Part shown: positions 55,229 to 64,000 of the stretch, one piece after another
Position numbering within the stretch: position 1 is the first letter of the stretch
Layout: each line of letters opens with the position of its first letter
Source: Nymphalis io
Lineage: Eukaryota > Arthropoda > Insecta > Lepidoptera > Nymphalidae
DNA: 64,000 nucleotides
Direction: 5' to 3'
NCBI RefSeq assembly: GCF_905147045.1
Contig: NC_065894.1
Span: 3,695,501-3,759,500 of the forward strand
Notes under the pieces: generated by a model
Told to the model about the DNA's origin: nothing
Database searches by the model: none
Seen by the model: the letters and a program-made list of their open reading frames with translations, nothing else
Made by a program: the position numbers and the translations under genes

Positions 55229-55872
55229 AATATAATGGGATTATAATAAATCTAAAAAACGTATGCCTGTCACTTTTGTATGGTTTTTTGCAGTAGTTTG
55301 TTTGAATGTATCATTTGCTTATTTAATCTGAAATAATATTGCCACTTTTGAATTAAACGTTACCCACGTTACTAACGTTACCACCCCAAGAAAATACAGT
55401 CACGAATTGTAAGAATACAATCGTTCGAATACTTGATTATTCTTCAGTAAAATTAAAAAAAATTATAAATAAATATTTAAACTAAACAAACCACCAACCA
55501 GTACAACAAATAAGTTTAATTAAAAATAATTTCTCATGGATAATTTTAGCTAAAAATTTTGTTAAATTGTTGTGTAATTGCATGTCCTTAAAGTTATTAA
55601 TAGTTATCCGTAATAGGCACAGCTTTATCAAATTAGTATAATGATAAATGGGAATATTACAGAAACAACTGAATTATATAATAATCCACGTTATATGTAA
55701 AGCTTAGCCAGGTAGCTAAGGCGACAGGCGGCAAATTAGTCAACCTAAGTCAGGTCTAACCGGTGCTGATGAACAATGGACAAGAATAGATAGATTAAAT
55801 TGCACTAGGACTATGTAACACGTTTTGGCATTATACCTCATTATATATTGGGTATATTTATATATATATACC
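55229..55872. other. Nothing recognised
   Basis: AT-rich, with no supported feature. A small GC-richer patch at 55705-55770 (taaggcgacaggcggcaaat) has no context. Confidence 0.35.

Positions 55873-55924
<52 letters not shown>
55873..55924. repeat. (AT)n microsatellite
   Basis: About 23 AT units followed by cgcgaag. The long Ile/Tyr frames around it on both strands are translations of this repeat. Confidence 0.95.
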
Positions 55925-55926
<2 letters not shown>

Positions 55927-56793
55927 CGAAGTATACTATACAAATTATACATTTGAATTCGGATAAACTGCGTGAGGTAGCGTTTGATATATTTCGTGAA
56001 ATAACGAACTCTTCAGCTTTATTAATAACGTATATTAGTTTTATTCGAGTAGATTTTAATTTCACTTGAAATAAAAATTGGTATAATGTTTTGATATCAT
56101 TTAACAACAGTTCTTAATAAAGACAGACATAAAATAAACAAATAGAGTATTTCTTTACAAATTCCTATTTTAAAAGCGTTACTTAATGGGTTTTTTTTTC
56201 GTCCAACTAAGCGTGAAGCTTGTAATATTGAGTTTTTTTAGAAGTAATTTTACTTTAAGGGCTTATTGATGACTAGCTGTTTTTGCTCGTTTTTTTTTCT
56301 ACTACGGTCTAAGTATAGATTATTAATACAAGGCATGTTCTAATTATTTAACTTTTTTATTTATACACACAATAAAATGACCGACAGCTTAAACGATCAC
56401 CTGATGGTAATTGATAAAATCAACTCGAAGATATTCGTATTTAAGCACTGCGCATGGGTCGATGGGATGCCGCCCACATATGGATGATTGGTTTCAGAAT
56501 AACTAATAATTGTGTTATTTTACCTAGTTCACGGAGGATTTGTGCAAACCTGCCTATGAATTGTCTATGATTTGAGATTTTTACAAATTTTGTACAGGGC
56601 CGAATAATCATAATCATTACAAGAAACAAACATCAAAAATTAAATGTAAATTATTAAGTTATCTCACTCACTAACTGATATTAATTCTACACCATATTCT
56701 ACATATACCGTACCTGCAGTGCCCTTACCACTAGCAATTCCATTTTGGGGCATGTAAGCGGGCAAACCAAACAAGTTCGGAGCACAGCATTAG
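55925..56793. other. Mostly featureless; faint SINE-B-like words
   Basis: cacctgatggtaattgataa near 56398 and ttgtgcaaacctgcctatg near 56540 recall antisense SINE-B in order, but are too diverged to call firmly. Confidence 0.3.
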
Positions 56794-57032
56794 TGAAAAA
56801 AAGTCCGCCACGAGTATCTCAATTTCCTTATAAAGATTTGTGAAAATATCACCATCATATCAAAACTTCACTATGCATTCTTACCCTGCGTAACTTCTCT
56901 ATACAGCTTTGATGAAAAGAGTCCCACCGGCTTACAACTCCGCTACGCATTCTCACACCACTTTCCTGCTCTATAAAACTTTGATAAAAAGGGTGCCACC
57001 GTTTCACAGCTCCACTAAGTCTCCTCGCATTG
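56794..57032. repeat. 72-bp tandem repeat, about 3.3 units
   Basis: Units start at 56866 (cttcactatgcattctta), 56938 (ctccgctacgcattctca) and 57010 (ctccactaagtctcct, partial). Both complete units are exactly 72 bp. A more diverged unit precedes them (cttataaagatttgtgaaaa against ctctatacagctttgatgaa). Shared phrase: tttgataaaaagggtgccac / tttgatgaaaagagtcccac. Confidence 0.8.
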
Positions 57033-57994
57033 ATTTGTGGTGGTACCGGAACTTAAGAATTGAAAGAAATAGTGACAAAACTTTCTTCATACATTTCTCA
57101 AGAAATTTAATTCAAACTTACATTTATTCTAATAAAACTTCATACTAGAAAGAAACTGACAGTCACAAAGAAGATGGCTGCAAAATGTGATTAATCAAAT
57201 TGACAAACTTAAGTTTCACTTCATGTCCTCTCAGTTTTTTAAAAAGAATAATTTATCTTCATAAAATCCAACTTAATGATCAAAAATTAAGCTATAAACG
57301 AACTAGACAACGTCGAAGTAGACAAAGCAAAATGTATGCTGTGATTATTAAACTGGAATCTAAAAAAACTAGCGTAGACCACATTTCTCGGGATTCTTTC
57401 AGAATTAAAAAAATCATGAACTTTCATTGAATCTTCTCGAGTATAGTTTTTTTATTATATTATAAAAAAATTTACTACTTCCCAAGGACATTGGTGTCGT
57501 AAAAAGTATTAACCATTCCTTATTCCTGATTATTGGTTATCAAAAAATTGTTACCCATTATCAGGTTTTTACTAAAATAAAAAAATGCGAAGTTATTTCC
57601 TTCATATAATATAAACATATAGCTTATCAAAATGCATAGAAAAATCTCATCGAATGGACGTGAATGAAGGAATACGTCAGAAATTGTTTTAGATTGAATA
57701 TTCACAAGCTTAATACCAATTTTCTTAACACGTCAAGTTTCCAATTCGGATGCAAATGACGCAATGCATATCTATATGTAAATGGCTTGTGATTACGTTT
57801 AGAGGATGTCACATTGGCGTTACTTACAAGCTATTAAGGCCGCACAATGGTAGTGCGGTTTTCCTATTAAGCGCCAAAGCGCTTCATAGCTTTGCTTAAG
57901 AACCATAGTATTATCATAAATATTGAAGCAATATACAAATACATTTATACATATACCCACAGGCTTTGGTTATGATTTTCGATTTTTTTAATAT
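57033..57994. other. Mostly featureless; short hairpins
   Basis: Near 57838-57895, ccgcac-aatggta-gtgcgg and agcgc-caaa-gcgct give small GC-rich hairpins. No gene is supported. The basic 76-codon frame at 57200-57430 has no known domain. Confidence 0.4.
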
Positions 57995-58272
57995 AAAATA
58001 GCTAGGCGGACGAACTTATGGTTCACCTGATAGTAAGTAGACCAACGCCCATGGACATTTTCATTGTAAGAAATCTTAACCATCGCTTACAACGCCAATG
58101 CGCCACTAACCTTGGGAACTAAGATGTTATGTCCCTTGTGCCTGTACTTCCAGTGGCTCACTCACCCTTCAAACCGAAACACAACAATACAAGTACTGCT
58201 TTTTGCGGTAAAATATCTAATGAATGGATGGTACCTACCCAGACGAGCTTGCACAAAGCCCTACCACAAGTA
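57995..58272 (-). mobile_element. SINE-B copy
   Basis: Antisense: agctaggcggacgaacttat, caccaacgcccatgg-like block, aactaagatgttatgtccct, ttcaaaccgaaacacaacaa, acgagcttgcacaaagccct. Confidence 0.85.
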
Positions 58273-59144
58273 AATGCAATCTTCATGACATGACGTTAGA
58301 ATTGTTGGCATATAACATATCCGCCGCCCCTCCACACTTCATTAGGGGGATAACGAGTAATATAAACATACATTGGCTATTTTATAATTCGTTTATAATA
58401 TGTATAACCCGAATACACAATGTCATTTCATAAAATTGAGTTAATTAAATAACTAAGAAAACAACTGTATTCGAAACCCACGTAAATCTTCAATTATATA
58501 CGCTGATATAATTTTAATAATTCCAATTGTTGAAAATTCTCACACTAAAGTACCATAAGTTGTGGTTTTGAATGTGTGAGTAAATTAACCTTTAATTTAA
58601 ACGATATTTTCATTGCGTATGTATGTGTTTCACTTAAGAGTTTTTGTCTATATTGCTCTGCGTATATCTGTCTTCGTTTTGTTTATCAATATATAATTAT
58701 TAAAATAAATTCTAAATCGCTAGTCAGTTGTGTAGGCCTCGTAGAATAAACTATCTACAAAACTTGCAAACGCATATTTAGCTTAAGGCGCATAATTTTA
58801 ATATCATAAAACCGTTCTTGAAAATAACTGTAAGATGCAAGGGTGCAAAGGAGACACATTATTCATGTTTTAAAATCTGCCGGCCTATTGTGTTTCACAA
58901 ATACATATTTTCTCAAACATTTTGACCAATCAAACGACTGGTTTATCTAACGGATTGCCTCAACTCAAAAATCGAACTTAACTGTTCATATATGATGTAA
59001 TTTAAAAGCGGCCATTTAATATAAATTCGCTGTATTTAAAATTTTATTTACCTTCAGTTTATTTTTCGATTAATTTTAACATAGAGTATAATTGACATAT
59101 TTATGATAATCATACGTTGATGTATACCCCTTTTGATAAAAAAT
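58273..59144. other. Nothing recognised
   Basis: AT-rich, with no supported feature. Confidence 0.4.
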
Positions 59145-59300
59145 AATGTTTATTTATTTATTGACTTATAAAATCACACTTACAACATACATACAAAACA
59201 TTCACAAATGAACTGATAAAACAATAATATATCTAATATGTATATATCTAATATGTATGTCTATTCTAAGTGTACATACCTCTTGCAGATTCATGAATTA
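59145..59300 (-). mobile_element. Family F: LINE-type 3' end, copy 2
   Basis: Starts with the inverted AAAT tail (ttatttatttattgact). Then cacttacaacatacatacaa and ataaaacaataatatatcta mirror 53251-53433. catacatattagatatata is locally duplicated. Confidence 0.6.
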
Positions 59301-60046
59301 AAAATAACAAAAAATTATGAATAAATATCATTGTTATATAAAGATCAGTAAAAAATCAATAACAGATATCATAGTCATAATGGTCACCGTTATAAATGTT
59401 ACTGTTTATATAAGATATTTAAGTAATTAAAAATAGAATAAAACATTCTTTATTTAAGTAGGCACATAAAAATAACATCGAACCGTAATGTTAAAGTATT
59501 GAATTCGGAATGTAGATTCTACCGAAAGGAACCGGAAGGAATCTCCGTAGTTACTCCTCCTCCAGTTATTTTCATTATTTATCCTGCATTAAAATATCCG
59601 CACAAATCGACGCCGTTCTATTTATATGGTATTTTATCAGGTAATATTTAACTTTTTTATTTAAATTGGATTTAAATATATCAATAGGCCTAGTTAAAAA
59701 AAAGAAAACCGTCGGTTAAATCAGTTACAGTATGTTTTTATTTTGTAGAAGAGTTGTTTTATTATTTATATCCGAGCTGAACGTTTTTCGCGTGCTATTC
59801 CTAAACAGCTGAATCGTGAAAATTGTACAGACAAAAATAGTGGAAAAAAATTCCGACTGCACTAAATAAAAACGAAAAACCACGCGAAAAAGAGTGACCT
59901 GTCGAAAATTTGGTAGTATTTGTTTTGTCATCGACACACTGAGTTTTTTTTTAAACGTAGTTTTTCAATTTTACCTAATTGTAAAGTTAAACTAAAAAAA
60001 GAATTATCTAGAAGTTAGTATTTAATATGAGTATATATTTAAAATT
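59301..60046. other. Nothing recognised
   Basis: AT-rich, with no supported feature. Confidence 0.4.
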
Positions 60047-60384
60047 ACTGGTGGTAGGGCTTTGTACTGGTGGTAGGGCTTTGTGCACTGGTGGTAGGGC
60101 TTTGTGCAAGCTCGTCTGGGTAGGTACCACCCACTCATCAGATATTCTACCGCAAAACAGCAATACTTGATATTGTTGTGTTCCGGTTTGAAGGGTGAGT
60201 GAGCCAGTGTAATTACAGGCACAAGGGACATAAAATCTTAGTTCCCAAGGTTGGTGGCGCATTGGATATGTAAGCGATGGTTGACATTTCTTACAATGCT
60301 AATGTCTAAGAGCGTTGGTGACCACTTACCATCAGGTGGCCCATATGCTCGTCCGCCTTCCTATTCTATAAAAAAAAAAAAAAA
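60047..60384 (+). mobile_element. SINE-B copy with tripled head and poly(A) tail
   Basis: The first 19-21 bp of the element (actggtggtagggctttgt) occur three times in tandem, starting at 60047, 60066 and 60087. The full body follows. The tail is ttcctattctata plus about 15 A. The poly(A) defines the sense direction of the family and supports L1-type or other poly(A)-recognising mobilisation. Confidence 0.93.
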
Positions 60385-60800
60385 TTGAATACTACAATTA
60401 AAAAAAAATCTACAGCTGGACAAAAGCCTTCACGCTTCTTAAGAAGACGTTTTGGAACTTAATTCACAATGCTGCTACACAACCGATTACTGGATATAAA
60501 TTGGCAAAAAAATCTGAACAATTGAAAAGCTAATGAACCCAATTAATGGTTACTCTTGGGAAGGTTGGATTAGAAGTCACAATTCTCGGTTTTACTCACC
60601 TTCTCAAATACAGTGTCTTTAATTTAAGACTATTTTTACGTGACACCCTTTACCGCGTTGTTCATATGAGTCTTGTCCTTTCAAATGAAAATGACGTCGT
60701 TAAAGGCTTATTTATAATAAGTGCATTTTTCGTATGTTGTACAGTTTTAATATTAGTAGTATGCAAAAAAAAATCTGGTTTGGTCGTTAGTCCCTTTGCC
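60385..60800. other. Nothing recognised
   Basis: No supported feature. The 91-codon frame at 60546-60821 has a hydrophobic stretch (FIISAFFVCCTVLILVVC) but no gene context. Confidence 0.35.
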
Positions 60801-60821
60801 TCACGTGTAATATACACGTGA
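60801..60821. promoter_or_regulatory. Paired E-box palindrome
   Basis: tcacgtgta and tacacgtga are perfect 9-bp inverted copies with a 3-bp spacer. Each contains CACGTG, the canonical E-box for Myc/CLOCK-type bHLH proteins. No nearby gene is known. Confidence 0.4.
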
Positions 60822-62539
60822 TTTATAGCTACGCCATAACCTTTCCTAATAATGCGTTCCTTATCTTCCTGAACATGTGCGAAGTATAGCTTTTTATACA
60901 TCAGCAAAACAAGAAAGAATACGGTATAGTAAATTACTTTAAATTCGTGAAATTCATATGACTTTTCGTTATATTTAATAATATTTAAACAAAATATTTT
61001 TTGTAATATTCCATTAACAACTAAACTAATTTACAATATTATTACTTTTTTTAAAAGTACTTGTATAATTTAAATTCAACAAAATTATGAATATTCGAGT
61101 ACAAAACATTTGAAGCGAGGAATCAATACTGTTTCAATTCGTAATTCAAAATGCCTCGAGTATTAATACTGCATACGTACTAAATACTAAGCCAAATCCT
61201 TTGAACTCTGACGTCCTTATGTCTGGATTGCGCAGGATGTTTAAACAAAGCTTAAATCCTGCAGTTCTGTATGTGCTGTATTTGATCAGTCAAAAGGCAT
61301 CCTGAACGAGAAATGTTGTGTTGTCAATTTTGACTAACAAAGATAAGTACACAACATATCGATTTGAAATTGTAAACGGTCTTTTAAATGGAGTTTTATA
61401 TTGTCGGTTGTATTTAAATTGCGATTATTAATAATTCATTGATACGAGTACATCATTAATATTCTAAAAATTAAAAAAAAAAACAATAAAATATTTCTTT
61501 TCAGTTAAACATAATCTGTATTGTACAATAAGGAAATAAGTTTAAGTAGACTGGGCCCAGGACGTGTCTTCGGACAAGTTGCTGAAGGAACCAGGGATTA
61601 TCGTCCACGTTTATATGTATATATGACGATAGAACACAAACACAAATTATCACAGAGAACACAAATTAGTTTTTTATGAGAGCGCGTAAAATATCGACCC
61701 GTCATATATGAGTTCGGATATCAATGACAATTGACAAGACAGTAGTTCAACGCATGCTGTGTCATGCGTCTAACCAATAGGAACGTTTCTATTCGGTTTC
61801 CTCTATTATGAATGAAGAAAGTTCTCAAACTCATTCTGAAAAAAGAAATAAAAACTTTTGTTTCTAAAAATTGTTATGTCTTATAAATTAATAATTAAAT
61901 TAGTAGTATAAATTCTGATAAGAAATTAATTTGGAGCTTATTCTGTGTCAGAACACTATACATGAGTGTAAAACTTACTTAATAACATTCAAGTGTAATT
62001 ATGTCTTATTTTTACATATACTTTAACCGTTGTATTTACTTTAACTGTTGTTGTTCAGATGTATCTCTTTTTGTTATTATTAATTTGACATTCGAAAGAA
62101 AAAGACACAGCTTGCTTAACTAATCAAAAATGTTAATAAGTAAAGCTGTTAATTTATTCTGTGCTAACTAAATAACATTAAAATAAATTTATGATCATGA
62201 TTATGAACACTATTATTATTCCTATAATAAATATAGGAATATATTGTTTGTTTGTATGTGGATTTTTTTTAAAGTACTAGTAATAAACTATTTATTACGT
62301 CAACTTAGTAGATTGTGTTGGCGTGTTAAACTTGTTTAATAAAAATATAATTGTTGTTGTTTTTTTTAATTACACCTTCATCGTTTAACCTTGTACTACA
62401 CGTTAAGGGAAAAAACAGTACGCAAATTATGGGAGGTGCGGTAAAGTAGCAACACTGGACCAACGTAGGTCAGATTGGTTACAGGCGTAGAAATAATTGT
62501 ACCTAATACTATTATTTTCCTATATGGTAATCTTATATA
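60822..62539. other. Nothing recognised
   Basis: About 1.7 kb of AT-rich DNA with no supported feature. Confidence 0.45.
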
Positions 62540-62835
62540 TTATAACTTGAGTATGGCCGACACGTTCAAAACAGTAGGAAGACGTCATAGTCATCATCAA
62601 ATACAGAATGTACATGAGAATGATGTTAGGCACGGGTTATCCAGATAAGTTTTTTCTCAGAGCGTCACGGTAGCATGCGCAAGCGAGACCGAGACGCTTC
62701 TCGTTAAGACGCACTCGGCGCCTTGGACACCGGCGAGTCCCACATACCTGCCCAATGTTCTCGTAGGGGAAACGCGTAATGCATTTTTCCAGCGTTAAAA
62801 AAAAGGTAAGGTTTTTTACTTCAGTTTCATAAGCA
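62540..62835. repeat. Repeat G, copy 2
   Basis: gtatggccgacacgttcaaa, gttaggcacgggttatccag, gagcgtcacggtagcatgcg, ggcgagtcccacatacctgc and ggggaaacgcgtaatgcatt: a GC-rich dispersed repeat whose right part matches 25250-25400. The 96-codon minus-strand frame inside it (62927-62637) is part of the repeat and not a recognised gene. Confidence 0.6.
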
Positions 62836-64000
62836 TGGTTAGGTTGAGGATGGAGTGGGCACGGTAGTCCAGGAAATCCTAAATTCTGTCCAAATAAATC
62901 AAACCTTATTTGTTTAAATCCAAACAAAAAAGCATATATTTTTAATATTCATTATGATACCATAATTTAACAATTTCAGCCATCCGGATCTACAAACAAA
63001 TACTCGAGAACCAGGGATTGTGATATCCGAGAATAATATCATAAAGCGCAAATTAATGTATATTGAAAACTATAATACAATTGTGAACCAAATCAATTTT
63101 TCCTGTCCATTTTTTTTTAGTTATGATATCATTCCCAGAATAAAATAGTTTGCTACGCCATTTGTCACCTTCCTTATAAAATTGTGCACAAGCTTAGTCT
63201 ATTTTTAATATAGCAATACAATTTCAGATAAGTTAATATAATGGGAAAAAAATTAAGCCAAAAACGAAACAACAAGTACACAAACATAAACGTCGGTCGT
63301 AAAAGCTAATTTGCGAATAAATTCATGATTTACTACAGCAGCTTACTTAATACCCCGCGTTGGATCCCATTACTGCTACTAAATACGATGACGCTCGCGT
63401 ATTTACATTTTTAATGGAAATATATTCAATCTAGGGCGAACAAATGTGCAACATCGACAGAGGAAATTAGCTTTTATTTTCTCGTTAGAAACATATTTTT
63501 TTATTTTCTTTTTTTGAAGTCTTAGCAACATCTTTCAGAACAACTTTTTTAATAAATCGAGAACAGAAAAGTTTCACTATACATCATAACATCTCTAGTT
63601 ATAAACTTATTTCGTTCAGGGTTTAATCTTAATAACATTTGAAATTCGACTTTAACAAGAATAATTTTCATTTCAAATATTTCTTTAGAATAATAAACGA
63701 ATCGGTTATTCTACTGAATAAAAGATATGAACTATTTTGCGCCGCATTTAAATGCCATCTTGTTTTAATATATCGCCAATTAATCACTTAATTTATCGCA
63801 CTTACGTCAATTAGACAGTATGAAGGCTTGTAATTGACAGCTATTGATGCAATGTGATGTCGATTTCCAATATCTATTAAATCAAAGGGATATTTAATTC
63901 GGACGACAACGATACGTCATCAACAGAATAAAGTATTTTCCATACAATTAAACCTTCATGGTTAAAATACGCCTGTTAAAAAATCCGAAACCGGTTTGTA
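62836..64000. other. Nothing recognised
   Basis: AT-rich to the window end, with no supported feature. Confidence 0.4.

Noticed and set aside
55740..56107. Long Ile/Tyr-rich frames on both strands
   Set aside because: They are translations of the (AT)n microsatellite, which is open in several frames.
60546..60821. 91-codon frame with one membrane-like segment
   Set aside because: A single hydrophobic run in AT-rich DNA is common by chance, and no promoter, splice signal or homology is visible.
62637..62927. 96-codon minus-strand frame with Cys/Arg-rich middle
   Set aside because: It lies in dispersed repeat G, and the matching copy at 25.3 kb does not keep the frame.
1..64000. CRISPR array, bacterial operon or integrated phage
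   Set aside because: No regularly spaced repeats, operon-like packed genes or prokaryotic translation signals. All evidence is for an insect genome.

Overview
The window looks like intergenic or intronic DNA from a moth or butterfly (Lepidoptera), probably a butterfly. This rests on an AT-rich, TA-microsatellite-rich background, no long host open reading frame, and many short interspersed repeats of lepidopteran type (tRNA-headed SINEs, a poly(A)-tailed SINE-like family, Helitron-like fragments). It also rests on decayed non-LTR retrotransposons of the CR1/jockey, R1 and RTE types. No complete host gene, rRNA, functional tRNA gene or CRISPR-like array is visible. All family letters below (SINE-A to SINE-E, F to L) are working names made from the sequence, not database names.

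Layout. 0.4-5.3 kb: a decayed two-ORF CR1/jockey-type LINE on the minus strand, bracketed by a 98-bp inverted repeat and carrying palindromes outside both ends. 5.3-9.9 kb: a GC-rich repeat scrap and SINE copies. 10.1-12 kb: a plus-strand LINE remnant with a recognisable 3' tail. 12.5-13.7 kb: a cluster of SINE fragments. 14.1-16.7 kb: two minus-strand R1-clade 3' ends, the second with a clear 15-bp target-site duplication. 18.9-22.3 kb: SINEs, one arm of a 6.5-kb-spaced inverted repeat, and a GC-rich Inr+DPE core promoter candidate at 20.4 kb. 24.4-31.1 kb: dense SINE fragments, TA microsatellites and an unclassified GC-cored repeat (family I). 33.1-36.2 kb: a second LINE of the 10-kb family, internally deleted and interrupted by the 3' end of another LINE, a TA microsatellite and a SINE. 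37.6-47.5 kb: nested SINEs, several with exact target-site duplications. 47.5-50.7 kb is empty of anything recognisable. 50.8-55.2 kb: an R1 3' fragment joined to an RTE-like tail, and SINEs. 56.8-57.0 kb: a 72-bp tandem repeat. 58-64 kb: SINE-like copies, a double E-box palindrome, and a repeat shared with 25.3 kb.

How the parts relate. None of the retrotransposon genes is intact; every reading frame is broken by stops, frameshifts, truncation or deletion, so nothing here looks able to move by itself. The SINEs depend on enzymes supplied from elsewhere. The best host-related lead is the promoter candidate at 20.4 kb, followed by ATF/CREB-like sites. The best structural leads are the inverted repeat around the first LINE, the R1 insertion with its target-site duplication, the family I repeat, two almost identical SINE-B copies, and a SINE-A junction shared by two loci. 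Identities and families were judged by eye; no search was run.
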